Shown piece after piece: positions 35,658 to 44,278 of a stretch of DNA of 64,000 nt. A model generated the notes under the pieces. That model saw only the letters and a program-made list of their open reading frames with translations. It had not been told where the DNA came from and did not search any database. The translations under genes and the position numbers were made by a program. How positions within the stretch are numbered: the first letter of the stretch is position 1; the number at the start of each line of letters is the position of its first letter. This DNA is from Xanthomonas indica (GTDB lineage: Bacteria > Pseudomonadota > Gammaproteobacteria > Xanthomonadales > Xanthomonadaceae): NCBI RefSeq assembly GCF_040529045.1, contig NZ_CP131914.1, forward strand, positions 1,038,501 to 1,102,500, given 5' to 3'.

Positions 35658-37574
35658 CTACAGCACCGCGTTCTGGAAGTCGAAGTTGAGCTGGTCGCCG
35701 ACCGACTGCACCAGGTTGCCCTGGATGAAGTCGACCCCGCCCATCCACATCGCCGCCGCCGCCTGCGCCTGCTCGATCTGCTGGCCGATGATCAGCAGGC
35801 CGGCGCGGTGCGCCAGGTCGATGGTGGCGCGCAGCTGGTCGCGCAGATCCGGATCGGCATGCGCACCGGCGAAGCGCGCCGACAGGCGCAGATAGCCCAG
35901 CGGCAGGTGCGCGAGCAGGGCTTCGGCTTCGGCGCCCGGCTCGAACTGGCTGATGCAGAACTGCACGCCCAGCGGCATCAGCCGCGCGCAGAACTGCTGC
36001 AGCGTGGCGGTATGGACCAGCGCATCGTCCAGGCGCAGGTCGATCACCAGCGAGGTGCCGGTGACGCCGCGGCGGCCGATGGTGTCGATCAGCCATTCGG
36101 CGAAGGCGGTGCGCGCCAGCGTGCGCGAGGATTGCGACACGAACAGGCGCAGCGGCGGGGTGGCGTGCTGGTACAGATGCAGCAGGCCCAGCGCGTGGTC
36201 CAGCACCTGCTGGTCGAGGTCGGCGATGCGGCCGCCGGCTTCGGCGGCCGGCAGCACCTGGCCGGCCGAGAGCAGGCTGCCGTCGCGCTGGCGCAGGCGC
36301 AGCAGCACCTGGTACTGGGCAATGTCGCCGCCGGCGACGGCGACGATCGGCTGGTAGGCCGGTTCCAGTTGCCCTTCCAGCATGGCGATGCGTTGCAGGT
36401 CCTCGTCCGCGCGCGGCGGCACGTAGGCGGCGATGCCCTGCGGCTGCAGCCGTGCCTGCAGGGCGGTGCGTTCCACCGCCTCCAGCGCGCTGCCGGCGTC
36501 CTCGAAGCCATGGCCGAAGTCGGCATAGCCGATCGCGCAGCGCAGGTGCAGCGCCTCGTCCTCGCGCAGCGGGAAGGCGTGGCCGGACAAGGTGTCGCGC
36601 AGGCCGTGCGCGCGCTGCCGCTGCGCGTCGGCATCGGCGTCCTCGCTCAGCAGCAGGAAACTGTTGTCGTTGAGCCGCGCCAGCGGCTGCGGCGCGGTGA
36701 CGCCGGCCAGACGGCGCCCGGCCTGCGCCATCAGCCGCTCGAATGCGGCGTAGCCGTAGCGTTCGCGCAGGCCGAGCGCGCTGGCGATCTCGATGAAGTA
36801 CAGGCTGCCGGGGCGGCGCGCGCGCAGCGTCGTGTCCAGCAGCTGCAGCAGATGCGCGCGGGTCGGCAGGCCGGTCTCCGGATTGTTCAGCGGCACCGCC
36901 TCGGCGTGGTCCTGCTGCGCCTGCTGGCGCGCGCGGCGGATGCGGTTGGAGACCGCGGCGATCAGGTGTCGCGGCCGGATCGGCTTGGTCAGGAAGTCGT
37001 CGGCGCCGCTGTCGAGCACTTCGTACTCCAGCTCCGGATCCGCATCGCCGGACAGGAACACGATCGGCAGCAGCTGGTGCTGCGGCTGCTGGCGGATCAG
37101 CGCGGTCAGGCGCATGCCGTCCAGGCCCGGCATGTGCAGGTCCATCAGGATCAGGTCGGGGCGGTAGTCGACGATGGCCTGCTGCACGTCTTCGGCCTGC
37201 ATCTGCACCTGCGCATGCATGCCGGCACCGTGCAGCACGCTCTGCGCGAACAGCGCCTGCGCGCGGTCGTCCTCGACGATCAGCACGCGGTAGGGTGCGG
37301 CCGCATCCTGTGCGGCGGAATCGGAGGCGGTGTCGGCGACGACGAAGGCGGCCGCGCTGGCGTCGGCCGGGCCATCGTCATGCTCGCTGCTGGCCAGCGG
37401 CATGGCGGCCGCCGCGGAGTCGGCGGCGCGATCATCGGCGGCGAGGTCGGCGGGCGCCGTGGTCTGCGCGTCGCCGACCCAGCGGCGCCAGTAGTGCGGC
37501 GGCGGGGTCTCGGCGCGGACATGGCGCGCGCGGTCCTCGCGATGGGAAAGCGGAGCGGCGTCGTTGGCGGGCAT
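35658..37574 (-). CDS. Response regulator with degenerate GGDEF and EAL domains (FimX-like)
   Basis: A 638-residue protein: a disordered Ala-rich N-terminus, a receiver domain at ~95-215 with Asp145 (LILMDLHMPGLDGM), a GGDEF-like domain at ~240-375 that lacks the GG(D/E)EF loop (LARLNDNSFLLLS instead), and an EAL-like domain from ~395. The EAL motif is replaced by QVL (AQYQVLLRLR), and the other metal ligands are also not obvious, so neither synthesis nor hydrolysis of c-di-GMP is expected. It could bind c-di-GMP or a partner, as FimX does in type IV pilus control. FimX has a PAS domain that is missing here. The start is ATG 37574; an upstream TTG adds nine residues. Confidence 0.88.
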   Translation of the reverse strand: MPANDAAPLSHREDRARHVRAETPPPHYWRRWVGDAQTTAPADLAADDRAADSAAAAMPLASSEHDDGPADASAAAFVVADTASDSAAQDAAAPYRVLIVEDDRAQALFAQSVLHGAGMHAQVQMQAEDVQQAIVDYRPDLILMDLHMPGLDGMRLTALIRQQPQHQLLPIVFLSGDADPELEYEVLDSGADDFLTKPIRPRHLIAAVSNRIRRARQQAQQDHAEAVPLNNPETGLPTRAHLLQLLDTTLRARRPGSLYFIEIASALGLRERYGYAAFERLMAQAGRRLAGVTAPQPLARLNDNSFLLLSEDADADAQRQRAHGLRDTLSGHAFPLREDEALHLRCAIGYADFGHGFEDAGSALEAVERTALQARLQPQGIAAYVPPRADEDLQRIAMLEGQLEPAYQPIVAVAGGDIAQYQVLLRLRQRDGSLLSAGQVLPAAEAGGRIADLDQQVLDHALGLLHLYQHATPPLRLFVSQSSRTLARTAFAEWLIDTIGRRGVTGTSLVIDLRLDDALVHTATLQQFCARLMPLGVQFCISQFEPGAEAEALLAHLPLGYLRLSARFAGAHADPDLRDQLRATIDLAHRAGLLIIGQQIEQAQAAAAMWMGGVDFIQGNLVQSVGDQLNFDFQNAVL

Positions 37575-37609
37575 CGCGTCTGGTTCCTGGTGCGCGTCCA
37601 ATTATGCGA

Positions 37610-38236
37610 TCAAGTTCGCGAAGGCTGCGTGCCTTGCGGCGCGGCAGACGGCGCCGCCGGCGCCAGCAGGCGGCGCATGCCCCGCCACAGCAGGCGCCAC
37701 GTCCACCACACCAGCAGCGCGCCGAGCACGCTTGCCGCCAGCACCACGGCCAACGCCAGCCACGGGTGCGCCAGAGCCAGGGCCAGGGCGGCGATCACCA
37801 CCGAATCCTCGGCCAGCGAGGCGATCCAGTTGCTGGCCGGCTCCGGCGAGGTGTTGAGCAGGGCACGGGTGCCGGCCTTGAGCGCGTGGCTGGTCAGGGC
37901 CACGCCGGCGCCGGTGGCCAGCGCGCCGGCGCCGAGCTGGCCGTCGGGCGAGAGCGTGGCCGCGGCGAGGAAGGCGCCGGCCGGAATCCGGGTCAGGGTC
38001 TGCAGCAGGTCCCACACCGAATCCACGCCGGGGATCTTGTCGGCGAAGAACTCGGCCAGCGCCAGCGCGCCGGAGGTACCCAGCACCCACCACGACTGGG
38101 TCGCCTGCAGCGCCGGCGGCAGGTCCAGCCAGCCGAGCAGGCCGGCCAGGCCGACACCGAACACGGTCAGGTAGACGCGGATCCCCGCCAGCCAGGCCAG
38201 CAGGATGCCGATTACGAAAAGATGGGCGTCGGTCAT
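37610..38236 (-). CDS. DUF4126 family membrane protein
   Basis: A 208-residue protein with about five hydrophobic helices. The segment FFADKIPGVDSVWDLLQTL followed by RIPAGAFLAAA and HALKAGTRALLNTSPEP is the DUF4126 signature; SNWIASLAEDSVV follows. Function is not established. The gene ends 36 bases before the REC-EAL gene starts (same strand), so co-transcription is possible. The start at 38236 gives MTDAHLFVIGILLAWLAGIR. Confidence 0.82.
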   Translation of the reverse strand: MTDAHLFVIGILLAWLAGIRVYLTVFGVGLAGLLGWLDLPPALQATQSWWVLGTSGALALAEFFADKIPGVDSVWDLLQTLTRIPAGAFLAAATLSPDGQLGAGALATGAGVALTSHALKAGTRALLNTSPEPASNWIASLAEDSVVIAALALALAHPWLALAVVLAASVLGALLVWWTWRLLWRGMRRLLAPAAPSAAPQGTQPSRT

Positions 38237-38422
38237 GGCAGGCGCTCCTGCAACTGCACGGATGCCGGCCACTATCGGCCAAGCCCGCCACGAAGGCCAG
38301 CCCGCGGCGCCGGCCGGCCGCGCAGTCCGGCGCCGCTCAGGAGGGTGGCTTACACTAGGTGGCCCAGCAGGCCGACCCGCGAGGATCGACGCCGGCGCCG
38401 CCTCGGTGGCGCGGCAGCGCGC

Positions 38423-39157
38423 ATGAACCGACCCGTTCCCCGTTTCCAGATCGTGCCCAACGGCGCCGCGCCCCGCCGCGGCCGCGGGCTGTGGCTGCTG
38501 CTGGCCGGACTGTGGCTGCTGTCGCTGGCGCTGACCTGGTGGCTGGCGAGCCGCCAGGCCGCACCGCGGCTGAGTGCGGTCAGCGCGCAGTTGCGCGAGG
38601 CCGAGCGCAACCTGCAGGCGCAGCAGCGGCAGATCGAGACGCTCAACCAGCGCCAGGCCACCCTGGCCCGCTCCGACCAGATCAGCCGCGCCGCCAACAA
38701 CGAGGTGCAGAGTTCGCTGGCCGAGCGCGACGAGGAGATCGCCGGGCTGCGTGCCGACGTGGCCTTCTACGAGCGCCTGGTCGGCGCTACCAGCCAGCGC
38801 AAGGGCCTGAGCGTGCATTCGGTGGAATTTTCCGCCGAGGCCGGCGGCACCTGGCGCTACAACGTGGTGCTGACCCAGAACCTCAACCGCGGCGCGATCA
38901 GCCAGGGCCAGCTGCGCCTGACTGTGGAAGGCGTGCGCGGCGGCAAGCTGACCAGCGTGGGCTGGGACGAATTGCACCAGAAGACCGGTGTGCCCGGGCA
39001 GGACTACTCGTTCCGCTACTTCCAGCAACTGGATGGCAGCGTGATCCTGCCCAAGGGCTTCACTCCGCAACGGGTGCGGGTGGTATTGAGCGGCGGCGGG
39101 GCGCCGGTCAGCCAGACCTTCGATTGGACATTGGCCGGTAACGGCAAAGGGGAATAA
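38423..39157 (+). CDS. DUF6776-like membrane-anchored coiled-coil protein
   Basis: A 244-residue protein with one helix (LWLLLAGLWLLSLALTWWLA, residues ~23-42), a coiled coil of ~70 residues rich in Glu/Gln/Arg, and a C-terminal beta-rich domain with WRYNVVLTQNLNRG, LRLTVEGVRGGK and YFQQLDGSVILPKGFTPQRV. This matches the DUF6776 type found in gammaproteobacteria, often beside a bactofilin gene as here (seven bases to the next gene). It may act with the bactofilin at the envelope; that role is inferred from order. Confidence 0.7.
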   Translation: MNRPVPRFQIVPNGAAPRRGRGLWLLLAGLWLLSLALTWWLASRQAAPRLSAVSAQLREAERNLQAQQRQIETLNQRQATLARSDQISRAANNEVQSSLAERDEEIAGLRADVAFYERLVGATSQRKGLSVHSVEFSAEAGGTWRYNVVLTQNLNRGAISQGQLRLTVEGVRGGKLTSVGWDELHQKTGVPGQDYSFRYFQQLDGSVILPKGFTPQRVRVVLSGGGAPVSQTFDWTLAGNGKGE

Positions 39158-39164
39158 TCAGCCT

Positions 39165-39614
39165 ATGTTTGGGAACAAGAACAGCCGCAGCAGCGGCCAG
39201 ACCGTGGTCGATACGCTGATCGGGGCGCAGGTGGTGATCCGCGGCGACCTGGTGTTCAGCGGCGGGCTTTATGTGGAAGGGCGCATCCTCGGCAAGGTCG
39301 TGGCCGAGGACGGCGCACCGGCCACGCTGACCCTGTCCGAGCACGGCAGCATCGAGGGCGAGGTGCGCGCGCCGGTGGTGATCATCAACGGCCAGCTGAT
39401 CGGCGACGTGCACGCTGCCGAGCGCGTGGAACTGGCGTCGAAGGCGCGCGTACAGGGCAACGTGCACTACCAGGTGGTGGAGATGAACGCCGGCGCGCAG
39501 CTGACCGGGCGCCTGATCCACGCTGGCAGCCTCGCCGCGCTGGCGCCGCCGGAAGCGCATCGCGAGGCCGCCGGCGACGCCGAGCCGCCGCGCGCGCTGA
39601 CCGCCGAGGCTTGA
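39165..39614 (+). CDS. Bactofilin (polymer-forming cytoskeletal protein)
   Basis: A 149-residue DUF583/CcmA protein. The right-handed beta-helix core has regularly spaced turns: [72 protein letters not shown] and [20 protein letters not shown]. The tail of ~25 residues is Ala/Glu-rich. Bactofilins polymerise without nucleotide and localise morphogenetic or cell-wall enzymes. It is probably co-transcribed with the coiled-coil gene and erpA. Confidence 0.92.
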   Translation: MFGNKNSRSSGQTVVDTLIGAQVVIRGDLVFSGGLYVEGRILGKVVAEDGAPATLTLSEHGSIEGEVRAPVVIINGQLIGDVHAAERVELASKARVQGNVHYQVVEMNAGAQLTGRLIHAGSLAALAPPEAHREAAGDAEPPRALTAEA

Positions 39615-39645
39615 TTCGGGCGGCGGCCGTCCCCATCCTGGCGCC

Positions 39646-40032
39646 ATGAGCACTCTCGTTTCCCTGCCGGGCGCCGCGCCCACGCCCGACTACCAGTCGC
39701 TGGATCGGCCGTTGAACTTCACCGCGGCCGCCGCGGCCAAGGTGCGCGAGCTGATCCGCGAGGAAGGCAACGACGCGCTGGCGCTGCGTGTGTACATCCA
39801 GGGCGGTGGCTGTTCCGGCTTCCAGTACGGCTTCGAGTTCGACGAGAACCGCGCCGAGGACGACCTGGCGGTGCAGACCGACCAGGTCACCCTGCTGGTC
39901 GACCCGCTCAGCCTGCAGTACCTGATGGGCGCGGAAGTGGACTACAGCGAGGGCCTGCACGGGGCGCAGTTCGTGATCCGCAATCCCAACGCCAAGACCA
40001 CCTGCGGGTGCGGCAGCAGCTTCAGCGTGTAG
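39646..40032 (+). CDS. erpA: Iron-sulfur cluster insertion protein ErpA
   Basis: A 128-residue A-type Fe-S carrier. The three ligand Cys are in [18 protein letters not shown] and TTCGCGSSF near the C-terminus. [15 protein letters not shown] at the start and [20 protein letters not shown] are typical of ErpA rather than IscA/SufA. It hands [4Fe-4S] clusters to client proteins. Confidence 0.93.
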   Translation: MSTLVSLPGAAPTPDYQSLDRPLNFTAAAAAKVRELIREEGNDALALRVYIQGGGCSGFQYGFEFDENRAEDDLAVQTDQVTLLVDPLSLQYLMGAEVDYSEGLHGAQFVIRNPNAKTTCGCGSSFSV

Positions 40033-40080
40033 ACACGCTGCGGCTTGCGGGACGCGCGGTTTGCCTGCACCCTGCGGCGC

Positions 40081-41007
40081 ATGTCCGATCCGACTGACTC
40101 CTTCGCCTTCGCCGGTCCCGCGATCGACCGTGCCGATACCGTGCGCAACGATCCGGCCGCGCTGCGCCAGGCCTGGGAGCAGGCACGGGTGCTGCTGCTG
40201 GACGCCGATGGCCATGCGCATGCCGAGACCGACGGACGCCCGCTGATCGCCAGCGCCGCTGCGCTGGGCGCGCCGGCGGAGCAGGCGCTCTTCCTCGGCC
40301 TGGACCACGGCCAGGCCTGGTTCGCGCTGGCCGCCGAGGCGGTGCCGCAGCGGGCGCCGCCGCCGCAGCGCATCGACCTGCGTCGCGCCGCCGCCGAGTG
40401 GCCGGCGCTGGAGGCTGGCCTGTTCGCCTACGCCCGCGCGATGCTGCACTGGCAGGCGCGCACCCGCTTCTGCGGCGTGTGCGGCGGTGCCATCGCGCTG
40501 CAGCGCGGCGGCTTCCTCGGCGTCTGCACGCAGTGCGCCAGCGAACACTACCCCCGGGTGGATCCGGCGGTGATCGTGGCGGTCAGCGATGGCCGGCGCC
40601 TGCTGCTGGGGCGCCAGGCGAGCTGGCCGGCGCGGCGCTACTCGGTGATCGCCGGCTTCGTCGAGCCGGGCGAATCGCTGGAGCAGACGGTGGTGCGCGA
40701 GGTGGCCGAGGAGACCCAGGTGCGGGTGCGGCCCGGCAGTTGCCGCTACTACGGTGCGCAGCCGTGGCCGTTTCCGGGCGCGCTGATGCTCGGCTTCACC
40801 GCGCAGGCGGAGGCGGACACGCCGCAGGTGGACGGCGAGCTGGAAGACGCGCGCTGGTTCGAGCGCGAAGAGGTCGGCGCCGCGCTGGCGCGCCTGGCGG
40901 CGCAAGGCGACAGCGCCGACGACGGCCACGGCCTGCGCCTGCCGCCGCGCATTTCCATCGCCCGTGCGCTGATCGAGGACTGGTACCGGCACGGCGCGCC
41001 GGCCTGA
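40081..41007 (+). CDS. nudC: NAD+ diphosphatase / NADH pyrophosphatase (Nudix)
   Basis: A 308-residue enzyme with an N-terminal NUDIX-like domain, a zinc ribbon (FCGVCGG...CTQCASEHYPR) and a Nudix domain with box GFVEPGESLEQTVVREVAEE. The trailing AQPWPFPGALMLGFTA is the NADH-specific SQPWPFPxS-type motif. It hydrolyses NAD(H) and removes NAD caps from RNA in E. coli. The start at 40081 is chosen over an upstream frame that lacks a binding site. Confidence 0.93.
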   Translation: MSDPTDSFAFAGPAIDRADTVRNDPAALRQAWEQARVLLLDADGHAHAETDGRPLIASAAALGAPAEQALFLGLDHGQAWFALAAEAVPQRAPPPQRIDLRRAAAEWPALEAGLFAYARAMLHWQARTRFCGVCGGAIALQRGGFLGVCTQCASEHYPRVDPAVIVAVSDGRRLLLGRQASWPARRYSVIAGFVEPGESLEQTVVREVAEETQVRVRPGSCRYYGAQPWPFPGALMLGFTAQAEADTPQVDGELEDARWFEREEVGAALARLAAQGDSADDGHGLRLPPRISIARALIEDWYRHGAPA

Positions 41008-41059
41008 CCACGCCGGCGCGCTGCGCGCATCCGTTTCAGAACGGTCCCGGAGGACCTGC

Positions 41060-41956
41060 ATGTTCACGACCCTCGTCGCTGTGATCGTCGCCCTGGTGCT
41101 GGGCCATGTCGCGCCCGGCATGGTGGCCTCGTTGCGCCGCTTCGACGCCTTCGGCGACTGGCTGAGCTGGCTGGACACGCATGCCGGCGAGGGCAGCACC
41201 TGGCGCGGCCGCTATGGCATCGCGCTGGCATTGCTGCCGCCGCTGCTGCTGGTCGGCCTGCTGCAGTGGCTGCTGGCGGCGCCGCATCTGGGCCTGCTGA
41301 CGCTGTTGTTCGGGATCGCGGTCCTGGCCTTCAGTTGGGGGCCGCGCGACCTGGATACCGACGTGGAAGCGATCATCGACGCCGACGATGCCGCGGCGCG
41401 GCAGCTGGCGGTGGCGCAGTTGCAGGTCGATGGCGGGCCGCTGCGCGCCGATCCGGCCGGGCTGGTCGAGGCGGTGGCGGTCAGCGCGCTGCGGCGCTGG
41501 TTCGCGGTGTTGTTCTGGTTCCTGCTGCTGGGGCCGTTCGGCGCGCTGGGCTACCGGTTGTTGGCGCTGGCCGCGGTCGGCCCGTATGCGTCACGGCTGC
41601 CGCCGGCCACCGCCGCCGGCGCGCGGGCGCTGCTGACGGCGCTGGAATGGCCGGTGGCGCACCTGATGACGTTTTCGCTGGCCCTGGTCGGCAATTTCGA
41701 GGCGGTGTTCGGTGCCTGGCGCGCCGCCGGCAGCAAGCGCTGGCAGCTGGACACCGGCTTTCTCGGGCCGGTGGCCTGCGCCAGCGTGCGCGGCGAACTC
41801 GATGCCGAGGCGCACGACTACAGCGACGCGGGCATGGTGGTGCCGGCGCTGCGGCGCCTGCCCGAACTGCGCGATGCGATGAGCCAGGTCTGGCGGGTGC
41901 TGCTGCTGTGGCTGGTGCTGCTGGCGCTGCTGGTGATCGCCGGCTGGGTCAGCTGA
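41060..41956 (+). CDS. ampE: AmpE-like regulatory inner-membrane protein
   Basis: A 298-residue membrane protein of the CobD/AmpE family with about five helices. GPRDLDTDVEAIIDADD after helix 3 corresponds to the cytoplasmic loop of AmpE (SWGPxDL-type), and ALRRWFAVLFWFLLLGPFGALGYRL is typical. E. coli AmpE is encoded with AmpD and has an undefined role in beta-lactamase signalling; ampD is not adjacent here. GGAGG stands just before the ATG. Confidence 0.8.
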   Translation: MFTTLVAVIVALVLGHVAPGMVASLRRFDAFGDWLSWLDTHAGEGSTWRGRYGIALALLPPLLLVGLLQWLLAAPHLGLLTLLFGIAVLAFSWGPRDLDTDVEAIIDADDAAARQLAVAQLQVDGGPLRADPAGLVEAVAVSALRRWFAVLFWFLLLGPFGALGYRLLALAAVGPYASRLPPATAAGARALLTALEWPVAHLMTFSLALVGNFEAVFGAWRAAGSKRWQLDTGFLGPVACASVRGELDAEAHDYSDAGMVVPALRRLPELRDAMSQVWRVLLLWLVLLALLVIAGWVS

Positions 41957-42017
41957 GGCCGCTCCCGACATCAGGGCACCTCCAACAACCGGCTTCTGCC
42001 ACGCATGACGGTGTCGC

Positions 42018-42066
42018 GTAGGAGCGGCTTCAGCCACGACGGAGTTGTCGGGAATGCCCGTCGCGG
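42018..42066. repeat. Decayed REP pair
   Basis: A left arm (GTAGGAGCGGCTTCAGCCACGAC, one change from the standard core) is followed by a truncated right arm, gtcgcgg, ending at 42066. Confidence 0.7.
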
Positions 42067-42132
42067 TACGGGACGCGTGCCGAGGTGATGAGGGGTGCCC
42101 ATCAACCGGGCTGGCAGGTGCGAGTCTGTTAC

Positions 42133-42212
42133 CCGAGCCGAGCCGACCCGACTCGACCCGAGCCGACCCGAGCCGACCCGACCCGACCCGAGCCGACCCG
42201 ACCCGACCCGAC
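42133..42212. repeat. Sixteen-unit CCGAC/CCGAG pentanucleotide array
   Basis: Sixteen consecutive 5-base units: eleven CCGAC, four CCGAG and one TCGAC. It begins 22 bases beyond the stop of the DUF2752 gene on the minus strand. A 5-base period is prone to slippage and cannot be tolerated inside a gene. Length variation between strains is likely. Confidence 0.92.
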
Positions 42213-42233
42213 GAGGCGGATACGGCAGGCCGG

Positions 42234-42641
42234 CTAGTGCGGCGCCAGCAGGGTGAAGGGGAACCACGGCAGGTTGCGTGCGATCCAGTAGCCGGGCAGC
42301 GCGACCAGCCAGAAGTTCGGGCGCGAGACCACGTTGATCACTGGCGCGAACCAGGCCGCACGCCAGCCGGCCTTCCAGGCGATCAGGCCGGGCAGCAGCG
42401 CCAGGCCGAGCATCGCGCCGGGATTCATCGCAAACGCCCCGACCGGGTCCAGGTGCACCAGCGCATGCAGGGCGCGGGTCATGCCGCAGCCCGGGCAGTA
42501 GTAGCCGGTGAGCGCATGGAACATGCACGGCGCGAACGGGTTGTTCGCGGCATTGGGGTCGAAGCGGTACAACAACGTGGCGCCGCCGGCCGCGAGTGCG
42601 GCGGCGGCGCCCAGGCACGCCCGTTGTTGCCAGGCGCGCAT
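42234..42641 (-). CDS. DUF2752 membrane protein (copy 1)
   Basis: A 135-residue protein with three to four helices. The family motif GYYCPGCGMTRALHALVHLD gives two Cys (CPGC) and a downstream His, and the protein ends ARNLPWFPFTLLAPH. The arrangement suggests metal or redox binding at the membrane but no function is known. It starts six bases after the CD225-like gene stops. Copy 2 at 43076 shares the CPGCG-TR motif and nearly the same C-terminus, so the two are paralogues. Confidence 0.85.
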   Translation of the reverse strand: MRAWQQRACLGAAAALAAGGATLLYRFDPNAANNPFAPCMFHALTGYYCPGCGMTRALHALVHLDPVGAFAMNPGAMLGLALLPGLIAWKAGWRAAWFAPVINVVSRPNFWLVALPGYWIARNLPWFPFTLLAPH

Positions 42642-42646
42642 GCCGA

Positions 42647-42997
42647 TCAGCTCGCGTGCTGGATCTGCTGCATGTAGTCCATGTAGCTCTGCATGCCGCC
42701 GGTGGCGAGCATGACCACGTTGATCAGCAGGCCGATGATGGCCAGCGCGGTGGTCACCCAGCACCAGGTCTTGGCAGTGTTGGAGGCGCGGCGCGCGCCC
42801 TCCAGGTCGCCCTGGTTGAGCAGGCCGTTGACCTTGCTGGAGAACACGATGGCGACGATGCCGGTGATCAGCGCCGGGCAGCACAGGCAGAAACCGAGCA
42901 CCGTCGAGATGATCGCCCAGGCCAGGTGATTGGGGACCGGACCGGGGACGCCGGAGGCGGGAGGCGGCGGGGGCGCGACGGGGCTGACGGTACTCAT
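42647..42997 (-). CDS. CD225/dispanin family membrane protein (copy 1)
   Basis: A 116-residue protein with a Pro-rich N-terminus and two helices. NHLAWAIISTVLGFCLCCPALITGIVAIVF and VNGLLNQGDLEGARRASNTA follow the CD225 plan: a first amphipathic or in-membrane segment with Cys pair, a conserved SxxVNxxLxxGDxxGA-like loop, then a transmembrane helix. Eukaryotic relatives (IFITM) restrict virus fusion; the bacterial role is unknown. Partner genes here are DUF2752 proteins. Confidence 0.85.
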   Translation of the reverse strand: MSTVSPVAPPPPPASGVPGPVPNHLAWAIISTVLGFCLCCPALITGIVAIVFSSKVNGLLNQGDLEGARRASNTAKTWCWVTTALAIIGLLINVVMLATGGMQSYMDYMQQIQHAS

Positions 42998-43075
42998 GTG
43001 GATCTCCTTGATGGGTGGTGCACGGCAGTTGCTGAGTCTAGACGAGTCGCTGCGGTGTGCGGGTGTGGCAGGCCG

Positions 43076-43498
43076 TCAGTGCGGCGCGAGCAGGGTGAAG
43101 GGAGACCAGGGCAGGTTGCGCAGCAGCGCGTAGCCGAGCAGCACCCACAGCCACAGCCGCGGGTCGGCGAGGATCTTCAGCAGCGGCGCCAGCGGGCGCA
43201 GGCGCAGGCCGGCGGCGTTGAGCGCCATGATCGCCAGCAGCGGCAGTGCCACCACCAGCAGGGGATTGCTGGTCCAGGCGTGAGCCAGGTCCAGATGCAC
43301 CAGCGCGTGCAGGCAGCGGGTGCTGCCGCAGCCGGGGCAATACAGGCCGGTGAGGGCGCGGAACGGGCAGCCCGGCAGCGGATTGCCGGGGACGTTGGGA
43401 TCGACCCGACGCAACACCACGGTGGCGACCACCGCGGCGCCGCTCAATGCGGCCAGCGGCAGCCAGCGGGGCAGGGACTGCAGGCGCGGCAGGGACAT
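43076..43498 (-). CDS. DUF2752 membrane protein (copy 2)
   Basis: A 140-residue paralogue of the protein at 42234-42641. The motif is GLYCPGCGSTRCLHALVHLD and the C-terminus is RNLPWSPFTLLAPH. It has an N-terminal helix and two or three more. It follows a CD225-like gene, repeating the gene order of the other half of the cluster. Confidence 0.85.
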   Translation of the reverse strand: MSLPRLQSLPRWLPLAALSGAAVVATVVLRRVDPNVPGNPLPGCPFRALTGLYCPGCGSTRCLHALVHLDLAHAWTSNPLLVVALPLLAIMALNAAGLRLRPLAPLLKILADPRLWLWVLLGYALLRNLPWSPFTLLAPH

Positions 43499-43556
43499 GG
43501 CAGGAAGGCGCTCGCGTGTGGCCGGCCGCCGTCGCAGGCGACGGCGGCCGCGGTGC

Positions 43557-43838
43557 TCAGGACGCCGAGGCCTGCTGCATCATGCCCAGGCCGCCGAGGG
43601 CGAAGATGAAGATCATGTACAGCACGATCAGCACCACCGAGGTGATCGCCGAGTAGATCGCCCACTTCTTGGCCTTGTCCGCCGACTCGCGCGCGCCGGT
43701 CACGTCGCCCGCGGCGAGCTTGGTGTTGACCTGCGAGGCGTAGACGATGGACACGATGCCCAGCGGCAGGCAGCAGAACAGCGTGGTCAGGATCGCCCAG
43801 ACGAGGTTGTTGGACACTTGCGGTGCGGTGGTATTCAT
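43557..43838 (-). CDS. CD225/dispanin family membrane protein (copy 2)
   Basis: A 93-residue protein: NNLVWAILTTLFCCLPLGIV, then SIVYASQVNTKLAAGDVTGA, RESADKAKKW and a final helix. The FCCLPLGI...YASQV pattern is the classic CD225 motif. It is closely related to copy 3 (43885-44184), less so to copy 1. It lies 58 bases upstream of DUF2752 copy 2. Confidence 0.88.
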   Translation of the reverse strand: MNTTAPQVSNNLVWAILTTLFCCLPLGIVSIVYASQVNTKLAAGDVTGARESADKAKKWAIYSAITSVVLIVLYMIFIFALGGLGMMQQASAS

Positions 43839-43884
43839 CCGTGTTGCTCCGGTGGTTGGGTGGTGAAACGGGAAACGCCCAGGG

Positions 43885-44184
43885 TCAGTGGCTGGTCAGG
43901 CTGCCGAGGAAGGCCAGGCCGCCGAACAGCAGGAACCACAACGCCATCAGGATCGGCAGCGCGAACGCGGACCACATCGCCCACAGGCCGGCCTTGCGCG
44001 AGGCCTCGCGTGCGCCGGCGATGTCGCCAGCGGCGCGGCGGCCATCCACCTGCGAGGCGTAGACGATGGAGACGATGCCCAGCGGCAGGCAGCAAAACAG
44101 CGTGGAGAGGATGGCCCAGACGAGATTGTTGGGCACATAGACGCCCGTCGCGTTGGGCGCTGGTGGTGGTACGACCTGATTCAC
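43885..44184 (-). CDS. CD225/dispanin family membrane protein (copy 3)
   Basis: A 99-residue protein with NNLVWAILSTLFCCLPLGIV, SIVYASQVDGRRAAGDIAGA and a C-terminal helix. It is the first gene of the minus-strand cluster. High similarity to copy 2 over the first helix and loop points to recent tandem duplication. Topology is predicted as two membrane segments with the loop inside. Confidence 0.88.
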   Translation of the reverse strand: MNQVVPPPAPNATGVYVPNNLVWAILSTLFCCLPLGIVSIVYASQVDGRRAAGDIAGAREASRKAGLWAMWSAFALPILMALWFLLFGGLAFLGSLTSH

Positions 44185-44278
44185 TGTCCTCGGTCCTTCG
44201 CAATGGACGCCGCTGCTTGTGGCGTCTCCCCTCCGGGTAATTTACCCGAAGCGCGCGCCCGCGGCACCTGCGCCGCGC

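Noticed and set aside
42133-42212. Coding low-complexity peptide across the pentanucleotide array
   Set aside because: A 5-base period shifts frame at each unit and no start or domain is present.
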